Part shown: piece after piece, positions 1-6,578 of the stretch
How positions within the stretch are numbered: position 1 is the first letter of the stretch
Layout of the letters: each line of letters opens with the position of its first letter
DNA from: Pseudomonadota bacterium
GTDB lineage: Bacteria > Pseudomonadota > Alphaproteobacteria > Micropepsales > Micropepsaceae
Reading direction: 5' to 3'
Assembly: GCA_021808875.1 (NCBI GenBank)
Contig: JAKBAU010000109.1
Location: 1-10,353 of the forward strand
DNA length: 10,353 bases
Notes under the pieces: generated by a model
What the model was told of the DNA's origin: nothing
The model's input: only the letters and a program-made list of their open reading frames with translations
Database searches by the model: none
Made by a program: the position numbers and the translations under genes

Positions 1-987
1 GCGGCGCGATCCGCGCCATCTGTGCGTCCGACAGCCAAAATAGGTCGCTCATGGCGGATACCTCCCGCCACACTCAGAATCACGCCGCTCCGCGTCGCTG
101 CAAGCTTTTTATGGGTCCTGAACCTAGCGTCGGGCCGCTGGATCCGTCTCATCCGCATGAATTCATCCCTTCTCTGTCATGGGAAGGAAAGAGATGATGC
201 GCCAGAATTGGTGATAGGCGCGAGACAATTCACCATCCCCCGCCACCCTGGCGAAGAGAATGTTGTGCTCGTCCATCATCCACTCAATTGGTATAAAGAC
301 GCGGGCGAGGTTCGGCAGTACGTGCGAAGCCGCGCGCGAGTGGTCATTTCCGGTCATGAGCACAACCCCAAAGTGGAAATTGACCACGTCGAGGCTGAAT
401 GCGACGTTATGATGCTGGCGGCCGGTGCCTCTGTACCATTCAAGTCGGATGTTATCTATACGTATACCTACAATATCATCGAGTTCGATTGGGATCAGGA
501 GGTCGATGCGCTAGCAGTCACAATACACCCCCGAATCTGGAACCCGGAGAAGACAAGCTTCCAGGCCGATGACAAGCGCCTCGGCGGAAGCAAGCCTCGC
601 TTCACGCTGGGCTCGCCGAACTTCAGGAAGTGCAGACAGCCGGACGTCGATCAGGACATCGCGGAGGTTTCGGCGGTCGGCAGTTCGGAACCAGAACCGA
701 TCCTGGAAGTGGTCGCCGCCGATGGCGAGGAAGGGGAGACACCGCCCATGCCACCGCCCGTCGAAGGCTACGAACTCGCGCTGCTACGCTTCTTCCGCGA
801 CCTGCTTGAGAACGAGCGCCTCCGCATACTCGTCGAATTGGACGCTTTCCCCGCAGATTCAGATGAACGCATGACTCAGGGCGTCGAGCGCAAGCTGTTC
901 GACTGGCTCGTACGTGAGGGCAGGCTTCCAGAAGTGAACCAAATGATCGACAGGCTGATCGGCGAACGACAACAGGGGCAAGATTGA
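1..987 (+). CDS. Calcineurin-like metallophosphoesterase with EAD-like C-terminal tail (5'-truncated); candidate effector
   Basis: This reads as the C-terminal part of a calcineurin-like phosphoesterase, a family of two-metal enzymes that cleave phosphomono- or phosphodiesters. Seen: an Asn-Ser-Ser strand (N46-S48, counting from the GTG at 22), an HHP metal motif (H85-H86) and the GHEH metal motif (G111-H114). The usual upstream ligands (DxH, GDxxD, GNHD) are absent and must lie before base 1, since the frame is open from base 1. The GTG at 22 has no ribosome-binding site and is probably not the true start. After the catalytic domain come an acidic, proline-rich linker (about 200-249) and a compact amphipathic helical domain (about 250-317) resembling effector-associated adaptor domains. 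No signal peptide or membrane segment is visible. It overlaps the next gene by 1 nt, so it belongs to the GTPase operon. The substrate is unknown; a nuclease or nucleotide-cleaving effector is inference. The first ~100 bases translate poorly, and a frameshift there is possible. Confidence 0.8.
   Translation, partial: AARSAPSVRPTAKIGRSWRIPPATLRITPLRVAASFLWVLNLASGRWIRLIRMNSSLLCHGKERDDAPELVIGARQFTIPRHPGEENVVLVHHPLNWYKDAGEVRQYVRSRARVVISGHEHNPKVEIDHVEAECDVMMLAAGASVPFKSDVIYTYTYNIIEFDWDQEVDALAVTIHPRIWNPEKTSFQADDKRLGGSKPRFTLGSPNFRKCRQPDVDQDIAEVSAVGSSEPEPILEVVAADGEEGETPPMPPPVEGYELALLRFFRDLLENERLRILVELDAFPADSDERMTQGVERKLFDWLVREGRLPEVNQMIDRLIGERQQGQD
974..978 (+). promoter_or_regulatory. Ribosome-binding site (AGGGG) for the GASH-type gene
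   Basis: AGGGG lies 8 nt before the ATG at 987, inside the end of the phosphoesterase gene. The spacing favours ATG 987 over the in-frame TTG at 984. With the TGATG stop-start overlap it suggests coupled translation. Confidence 0.5.
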
Positions 988-2012
988 TGAGCAGGCTTCC
1001 GGTTCATATGAGAATCACCGGCCTTTCGGTGAGCAACGAGGACGTTGATTCGCGCCAAAAGGCGATTACGCAGCTTTCGACCGCTTGGGGCAAGATCAAG
1101 TCACCCACCGATATTCTGGCCAAGTCGGCGGAGATCGCGATCGCACTAGGGGGAGACGGTTCGCCCCCTGCGACCCTGTCCAGCGAGGTCGAGAGCGCGG
1201 TGCAGAAGCACGCCTCCGCGTTCTTGAGTTCAGACCGTCCCTTGGAGGTCGGGATCTGCTCGGGCATGGCGTTTCTCTCCATGATGGAAAGTAACCACGG
1301 CGCCAGCGGCTGGACGATCACGGACCTCTATTCAAACGCCCTGTGGTTAGCCCTTGCGTTCCAGCCTGCGCTTCAGGAAGAGAAGAGAGAGGCGCTCCGC
1401 ACCGAAGTGCTTGATCGAGCGCGGGCGCGCAGCCTGGAAAGCGCTACCAAGGCGCGCGAGCGGGAGCCGGTGCCGGAGGTACAAGATCTCGAAGTCGCTA
1501 CCGATGACAAAGCCAATGTCACGACAAACTTCAAGAAAATAGCTGCTGGGATCATCGACCCGCTGCGACGTAACGCAGCGCTCGACCGAGAGGAGCTCGA
1601 CTATCTCTGGTGGGCGCAACTGAACCGGAGCCGTGTGCTCAGTCGATCACTCCCCGACATTCCAGAGGCGGCTCGCTTGGTGACGATGGGCCTCGAAGGA
1701 GCAGCGTTACTCCGTCGCCTGCCGGCGGACGTGCATCGAGAGATTGTCCTTCGCACCGTGGAAGCCGATCCGGAATTGGACCTCGGCGAGTTGCTCGGAG
1801 TGATCGGTGCCGATCGCAAGGCGCTCGCCAACAAGATCCCCGCCGGAGTGACTTCCACCCCCACCATCTATCCGCTGCTGAACGCTCTCGTCACAGGCAC
1901 CGCTGACGGTAGCGGTGCGACTGAGAAGAGAAGGGCTTCGACCTGGGGCTGCCGCGCGCTTCTGGAGGCTACGATGGCACACCTAGTGTCTAGCGGACCC
2001 GGACGCCTATGA
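987..2012 (+). CDS. GTPase-associated system helical protein (GASH-type)
   Basis: A 341-residue, soluble, almost entirely alpha-helical protein without catalytic motifs. The C-terminal half (about residues 180-335) resembles the GASH domain, an all-helical module found beside bacterial double-GTPase genes. Its clearest marks are a Leu-Asp-x-Glu-Glu helix leading into a Leu-Trp-Trp motif (W208-W209), followed by several leucine-rich helices. The N-terminal region (about 10-140) is a second helical block; the linker between (about 140-180) is charged. The ATG at 987 was chosen because it has AGGGG upstream and overlaps the previous stop; a TTG at 984 or an ATG at 1008 are alternatives. The gene ends in an ATGA overlap with the first GTPase gene. 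The role is inferred: a scaffold or adaptor linking the GTPases to the effector. The family call rests on pattern and gene context, not a profile search. Confidence 0.75.
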   Translation: MSRLPVHMRITGLSVSNEDVDSRQKAITQLSTAWGKIKSPTDILAKSAEIAIALGGDGSPPATLSSEVESAVQKHASAFLSSDRPLEVGICSGMAFLSMMESNHGASGWTITDLYSNALWLALAFQPALQEEKREALRTEVLDRARARSLESATKAREREPVPEVQDLEVATDDKANVTTNFKKIAAGIIDPLRRNAALDREELDYLWWAQLNRSRVLSRSLPDIPEAARLVTMGLEGAALLRRLPADVHREIVLRTVEADPELDLGELLGVIGADRKALANKIPAGVTSTPTIYPLLNALVTGTADGSGATEKRRASTWGCRALLEATMAHLVSSGPGRL

Positions 2013-3031
2013 GCCACGCCTGTACTTTCGATGGATGTACCGTCGGAGAGACGGGAGCGTGCGCCCTTGAGCGCGATCCAGCAACCTGCGAGCACCGCAT
2101 CGGGACGGCAGCGTTTGCCGGCGTGGACGCGGTCGCATCAGGAACGACGGCTGCTGATGCGATCGACGGCCTCGGCGCTCCGGTGCTCAAAAAGCCGAAC
2201 AGTGCTGCGTCGTTCCCTTCGAGCCGGACCCTGCGGCCCGAGTTCGTGTCGGGCATGATGGGTTCGCGCTACGTAACCGTCGTCGGGATTTTGGGTGATC
2301 CCGAGTCAGGCAAGACTGCGTGCCTCGCGAGCCTCTACCTCATGATCGCCAATGCGCAGCTCGACGGGTGGTCTTTCGCCGACAGCAAAAGCCTTATGGC
2401 TTTCGATGAGATCGCCAGGGGTGCTCGGGAGTGGAACGAGGGTCAGCTGCCGGACCAAATGACCCTCCACACCGAGATGACCGATGATCGCCGTCCTGGC
2501 TTTCTGCACCTGCGCTTGGCTAGGAGCTCCGATGGGCGTCGTTTCGACTTCGCGCTTCCGGATCTGCCTGGCGAATGGACCACAGCACTCGTCGGCACCG
2601 CTCGGGCCGACCGCTTCGAGTTCATGAAGTCGGCCGAGGCGATCTGGCTTGTGGTAGATGGACGCGCGCTGGCAGACAAAGAGCGGCGCCAGGGCGCCAT
2701 TAGTCGGCTGGGTCAGCTCACCGGCAGGCTAGAGACAATTTTCGGCGGCGCCCTTCCTCGTGTGATGATCGTGGTCACACACCGAGACCATGGCGAACTT
2801 GACGGCGTAACAACAAGCCGCATCACCGCAGAGCTCGCGAAACGAAACGTCGTTGCCGGGATTCATCAGGTCGCGCCGTTCTCGGAAAATGGCGGCGTAA
2901 AAGCTGGCTTCGGCCTCGCGGACCTGATCGATGCAACCGTGGGTTCACCGCGGAGTACGGCTGAGTTTTGGCCTGACAGCGCCCCGCAGGAAGGTTCTCG
3001 GTCCTATCTCGCTTTCAGGAGGGACCGATGA
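2009..3031 (+). CDS. Double-GTPase 2 (DO-GTPase2-type P-loop GTPase) with N-terminal Cys cluster
   Basis: A 340-residue cytosolic P-loop GTPase. Residues 1-30 carry C5, C10, C18 and C27 with H29, spaced like a small zinc-binding knuckle. A variable linker follows, then the GTPase domain: Walker A GDPESGKT (96-103, catalytic-site Lys102), a switch II/Walker B motif DLPGE (185-189) and a G4-like THRD (257-260) after a hydrophobic strand, replacing the canonical NKxD. The strand with WLVVDGRAL between DLPGE and G4 is typical of this divergent TRAFAC-like family. The gene overlaps the GASH-type gene (ATGA) and the next GTPase gene (ATGA), so equal or coupled production with its partner is likely. 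It is inferred to act as a nucleotide-dependent switch with the second GTPase, GAP1 and GASH. GTP preference is not proven: the Asp of THRD fits guanine recognition, but the motif is non-standard. Confidence 0.85.
   Translation: MSHACTFDGCTVGETGACALERDPATCEHRIGTAAFAGVDAVASGTTAADAIDGLGAPVLKKPNSAASFPSSRTLRPEFVSGMMGSRYVTVVGILGDPESGKTACLASLYLMIANAQLDGWSFADSKSLMAFDEIARGAREWNEGQLPDQMTLHTEMTDDRRPGFLHLRLARSSDGRRFDFALPDLPGEWTTALVGTARADRFEFMKSAEAIWLVVDGRALADKERRQGAISRLGQLTGRLETIFGGALPRVMIVVTHRDHGELDGVTTSRITAELAKRNVVAGIHQVAPFSENGGVKAGFGLADLIDATVGSPRSTAEFWPDSAPQEGSRSYLAFRRDR
3017..3023 (+). promoter_or_regulatory. Strong Shine-Dalgarno (AGGAGGG) for the second GTPase
   Basis: AGGAGGG sits 4 nt before the ATG at 3028, within the last codons of the preceding GTPase gene. 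It is the best ribosome-binding site seen in the operon and fixes the start of the second GTPase. Confidence 0.75.
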
Positions 3032-3873
3032 GGCGCGCAGTGGTACTGCTCGGCGGCCCGGATTCGGGCAAGACCAACTATGTGGGCCGGCTTTGGCCAG
3101 AGCTCGACGCGAAAAAGGGGCGACTCATCGCGGCGCAGCAACCTAATGACATCACCTTCGTCCTGGAGGTCGCCGACCATCTCTTCTCTGGCAATTTCGC
3201 GCCCCGTTCTGAGCATACCGACAAACGTCGCGACTTTGAGGTCGTGGTTGCCGACCGTGAGGGAAGCGAGGAGACCGCGATTGTAGTCCCCGACATCTCA
3301 GGCGAGCTCTGGCGTAACGCCGTCCAGGACTGTGAGATCGCGCAGGATTGGATGGAGGAACTGCGCCGGGCCAATGGCGCGCTGTTGTTTGTCCGGGTCG
3401 GATCAGATCAGGACGTACGCCCACTCGACTGGGTTACCTCTCAGAAGATGTTAGCCAAGCTCGGCGGCGCCGACACACCCGGCCTACCCACTCAGGTGAT
3501 GTTGTGTGAGCTGGTCCGTTTCCTCGAAGTCACGCTAGCTGATCGGCCGGATGGCAGCCGTCCGCGTCTTTCTGTCGTGGTTAGTGCATGGGATCTCGTC
3601 GATCCTCAAAAGTTCGAAGAGGGCCCCAAAGCTTATCTACAGCGAGAGTATCCCTTGCTGGCGGGCCGGCTCGACGATCTCCACCGACTCAATGTGCGTG
3701 TGTGCGGGCTCAGCGTGGTTGGCGGCGACCTCAAGGCGGACCCCTCCTGCCGGGACGAACTCCTTGAGAGCGGTCTTGACGGGCACGGTTGGGTGGCCGC
3801 GGAGAACGAGAACGGCACCTGGACGAAGGATAGCGATCTTACCCTGCCGGTGGCATGGGTAATCGGTCGCTGA
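3028..3873 (+). CDS. Double-GTPase 1 (DO-GTPase1-type P-loop GTPase)
   Basis: A 281-residue P-loop GTPase beginning almost directly at its nucleotide-binding strand. Walker A is GGPDSGKT (9-16, Lys15), switch II/Walker B is DISGE (89-93), and a G4-like SAWD (186-189) follows a strong hydrophobic strand. These three motifs match in order and spacing type those of the preceding GTPase, yet the sequences differ widely, so they are ancient paralogues and not a recent duplication. No Cys cluster, membrane segment or extra domain is visible. The start is supported by AGGAGGG upstream and an ATGA overlap with the previous stop. One nucleotide separates its stop from the GAP1 gene. It likely works as the second half of a heteromeric switch with the upstream GTPase, controlled by nucleotide state. 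That role is inference from gene pairing. Confidence 0.85.
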   Translation: MRRAVVLLGGPDSGKTNYVGRLWPELDAKKGRLIAAQQPNDITFVLEVADHLFSGNFAPRSEHTDKRRDFEVVVADREGSEETAIVVPDISGELWRNAVQDCEIAQDWMEELRRANGALLFVRVGSDQDVRPLDWVTSQKMLAKLGGADTPGLPTQVMLCELVRFLEVTLADRPDGSRPRLSVVVSAWDLVDPQKFEEGPKAYLQREYPLLAGRLDDLHRLNVRVCGLSVVGGDLKADPSCRDELLESGLDGHGWVAAENENGTWTKDSDLTLPVAWVIGR

Positions 3874-3874
3874 G

Positions 3875-6517
3875 ATGATCGTCGTCGACCGCCAGGTCCA
3901 CGGATATCGGCAGGGGCACCAGCTCCTGGCCGCCTCCTCGCAGCTCCCGAAACCAGACCAGTCGATGATCGACAGGCTCTCCGACGTCGCTGGACCGCTG
4001 CGGCCGCGAGAGCGGTTCGAACCGTACCTGTCCGTCTATCCGTTGCCGAGTGGGGAACGGGTGGTCATAGCAAGGACGTGGCAGGACACGACCGTGGCCA
4101 GGGCCGGCTGTGTCCGTACACTCAGTCTGGTCGTTGGCGCAGAGGATTGGTCGTACGCTGAAAGCCTGTCGCCGCTTTTTCAGCTGCTTGAGACTGACGG
4201 GCTACCCGGAGTGGAGAACGCGACGTCGCGACAAGTCTACGCCTCCCCCGCGAAGCCGCTCCCACCCGCGCCCGACTTCAGGGCGGGCGAGCTACTAGAA
4301 GCCCTCTTTCTGGAGGAAGCACGTCCCGTCGTCGTATTCGATGCCCCACCCGGAGACCTGATCGCGCTGCGCCTTCTGACTGCGTTGTGGCCGTCAATGC
4401 GGCGGCGGTTCGCTGTGTCGACCTTCGCGCTCTCACCGCGCAAGGTTGGTGGACGCGACTTCGACCTCGTGTTTGCGCCCAAGGACGCAAAGGGAAGATT
4501 CTCGGACTGGAATGGTCGCCGGATTGATTGGCGTTCCAACCAGGACGCGCGCCACCGCTGGACAAACACTATCATCAGCCGCGTCTTCGATCAGCCTTAT
4601 CCGCAGCTACTCATAGCGTCAGAGATTGGCCTCGTTGGCGCCGATAGCGACGTCGATGATGTCGCCGCCTTTCGGATCGCGCTCCTTTGGGGCGAGCTCT
4701 TCAGCAAGCTGGACCGCACTCCAACGGCCGCTCTTGGACTCCTCGATATCGCGAACTCCGGCAAAGTTCGTGACGTGGAAGCGGTCGGATCGCTTGAGCC
4801 GGCGCTCGCAAGCGCGGTCAAGCGTGCCTCCACCGATCTGCCGGAGGCGGAAGCTTGGGACTTCCTCAGCGCTATCGCCTCGAAGATACGGACGCGCCCA
4901 ATGCCAACCGGCAAGAACGCAGTAGGCGCAGCCGCTGAGCTGCTGTCCGCTCGGTTTCCGGACGGTGCTGTCGCGCTGTTAGTTCGGCCGCCGCCTGCAG
5001 AGGTCGCAGCGGATCTTCTGCCAAGAATCGCACAGGGGCTCGGAGGGTCGGCCGAGGGATCGGGCGAGCGCGCCTTGCTCTCGGCGCCGGCCGAGCTTCT
5101 CTTGCGGCTTGTTGCTGAGGATGGACGGCTGACCGGCCGTGTGGCCGCCAACGGCGCGCTCATAGAGCGCGTCGGCGAGGCTGTCAGAGATCAGGATTCA
5201 TCCCTGGTCGACGCCGTTAGCGCGAACCTTCTTCCCCATCTCGTCGAAGATTGGCAGTTGCCCGCAGCGCGTCCGCTCGTCGCGAGGCTGGACGCAGAGG
5301 CGCTAGCTACAGAAATTGCGCACTTGGGAGCCACCAACGACTTCGAGGCTGGTGGGATCGCCGAGCTGGTGATTGAGCGCGCTCGTATCGTTGGCGCCAA
5401 AGAGGAGGTGAGAGCGTCAATTGTCACATCGCCTCCATCGGAGCGTAGAAACGCGCTACTGGCGCGAACCATTGATCCGGCGGTGGCTGACGTCGCTTGG
5501 CTGTTCGATGCACCAGGGGTGGCGCCCGACCTTGTGACTAATCTACTGGTTTCCCTATCGCGTGCGGCAGACGACCAGCAACTTTCCACGATCCTGGGTC
5601 AGCCGCGCCTAGGCGACGAGGTTCTGGCCAGGATCGAAGGTGAAGCGCCAGACATTCTTGAGCGAGCTGTCCTTTCGGGCGAGCTCCCGATCGACGTTTT
5701 CGTACGTTTGGTCGGCAAAGTCCTACCGAAGACCGATACGGCAACAAGGATTCGGGTAGCGGACAACGCGCTTCGACGCTGCCTCTCGAGTCATTTCGAT
5801 GGCGACGAAAGGGACTTCCTCACGAAAATGATGGGAATCGTCGCGGAGAACCTGGACGGCGTCTCGGCTGTACGGGCTGGTTTGGGCCCTGATGTGCCGG
5901 CGTCGGTAGCGAACCGCAATATGCTTGTATTCCGAAATGCTCCATCTCCAGCACATCTTCGTATCGTTCGATCGATCGCCGAACTCGCTGGGGCGCTCTG
6001 CGATCGAAAGTCGCTCGATCTCGATCAAACTGCGCTGGAGGCTTGTGCATACCTGATGTTCGAGGCCGAAAGGGCCGAGCCCAAGGCGATGCTGGATGCG
6101 TCCGGGCGTCTTATGCCGGTCCTGATGCGACATCCCCGTGAGCCGGTCTCCCTAATGGTCGCAGCCGCTTTTCCGATGGTCTATCGCGAGCTGGCCAAGG
6201 AGGACGATGTTCCCGACCTCCTGAAGTTCATTCCTTTTCTGGACTGGGACCGCTGCAGGGCGGCTCGTCGCGAGTTGGTGTCTACGTTCATGTCGTCAAC
6301 TTCATGGTCGCCCGCGGACCTTGCGCTGACGGCCTGCCGTTGCGGAGATGTCGGCAAAATTCTGCGTAGAACGGCCAAATCATACGGTGGCGAGGAATAC
6401 ATTGAGCGACTCCTAAAACAGGTCGGTCATTTGCCCGATGCGTGTCGGCTGACAGTGGAGCAGACTATTTCACATATTATGGCAGATCGGTCCGCGAGGC
6501 TTGATTGGCGCGATTGA
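3875..6517 (+). CDS. GTPase-associated protein 1 (GAP1-type), large regulatory or scaffold protein
   Basis: An 880-residue soluble protein ending the operon. Its N-terminus has the signature HGYRQGHQLLAAS (residues 9-21), followed by a segment with a conserved-looking Arg-x-Gly-Cys-Val-Arg-Thr (76-82); together they mark the GAP1 N-terminal domain. A middle domain includes a Leu-Trp-Pro-x-Met-Arg-Arg-Arg stretch (171-178) and FDLVFAPKD (196-204). The remainder (about 240-880) is a long run of amphipathic helices, probably an alpha-solenoid. No catalytic site or membrane segment is visible. GAP1 here means GTPase-associated protein; GTPase-activating activity is not implied by the name. It starts 1 nt after the GTPase stop with no clear ribosome-binding site, pointing to translational coupling. 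It may be the sensor or the platform holding the GTPases; this is inference. The convergent drmB gene ends 61 nt beyond its stop. Confidence 0.85.
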   Translation: MIVVDRQVHGYRQGHQLLAASSQLPKPDQSMIDRLSDVAGPLRPRERFEPYLSVYPLPSGERVVIARTWQDTTVARAGCVRTLSLVVGAEDWSYAESLSPLFQLLETDGLPGVENATSRQVYASPAKPLPPAPDFRAGELLEALFLEEARPVVVFDAPPGDLIALRLLTALWPSMRRRFAVSTFALSPRKVGGRDFDLVFAPKDAKGRFSDWNGRRIDWRSNQDARHRWTNTIISRVFDQPYPQLLIASEIGLVGADSDVDDVAAFRIALLWGELFSKLDRTPTAALGLLDIANSGKVRDVEAVGSLEPALASAVKRASTDLPEAEAWDFLSAIASKIRTRPMPTGKNAVGAAAELLSARFPDGAVALLVRPPPAEVAADLLPRIAQGLGGSAEGSGERALLSAPAELLLRLVAEDGRLTGRVAANGALIERVGEAVRDQDSSLVDAVSANLLPHLVEDWQLPAARPLVARLDAEALATEIAHLGATNDFEAGGIAELVIERARIVGAKEEVRASIVTSPPSERRNALLARTIDPAVADVAWLFDAPGVAPDLVTNLLVSLSRAADDQQLSTILGQPRLGDEVLARIEGEAPDILERAVLSGELPIDVFVRLVGKVLPKTDTATRIRVADNALRRCLSSHFDGDERDFLTKMMGIVAENLDGVSAVRAGLGPDVPASVANRNMLVFRNAPSPAHLRIVRSIAELAGALCDRKSLDLDQTALEACAYLMFEAERAEPKAMLDASGRLMPVLMRHPREPVSLMVAAAFPMVYRELAKEDDVPDLLKFIPFLDWDRCRAARRELVSTFMSSTSWSPADLALTACRCGDVGKILRRTAKSYGGEEYIERLLKQVGHLPDACRLTVEQTISHIMADRSARLDWRD

Positions 6518-6578
6518 GCAGCCTCACGAGCGTCGCCTTTCGGGCATGAGTCCGGTGACTGTGTGATGTAATCGTCAA
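6518..6578. other. Short gap between convergent operons
   Basis: This is the only intergenic space in the window, between the tails of the GAP1 gene and drmB. A weak 4-bp stem (AGTC/GACT, 6549-6560) is not followed by a T-run on either strand, so no Rho-independent terminator can be called. No promoter, repeat or small RNA is evident. Termination may be Rho-dependent, or transcripts may overlap. Confidence 0.6.

Noticed and set aside
4597..5163. 188-codon open frame on the - strand
   Set aside because: Antisense to the GAP1 gene; low-complexity Ser/Ala/Arg composition typical of a shadow frame.
6549..6560. Hairpin AGTC-CGGT-GACT as a terminator
   Set aside because: The stem is only 4 bp and no T-run follows on either strand.
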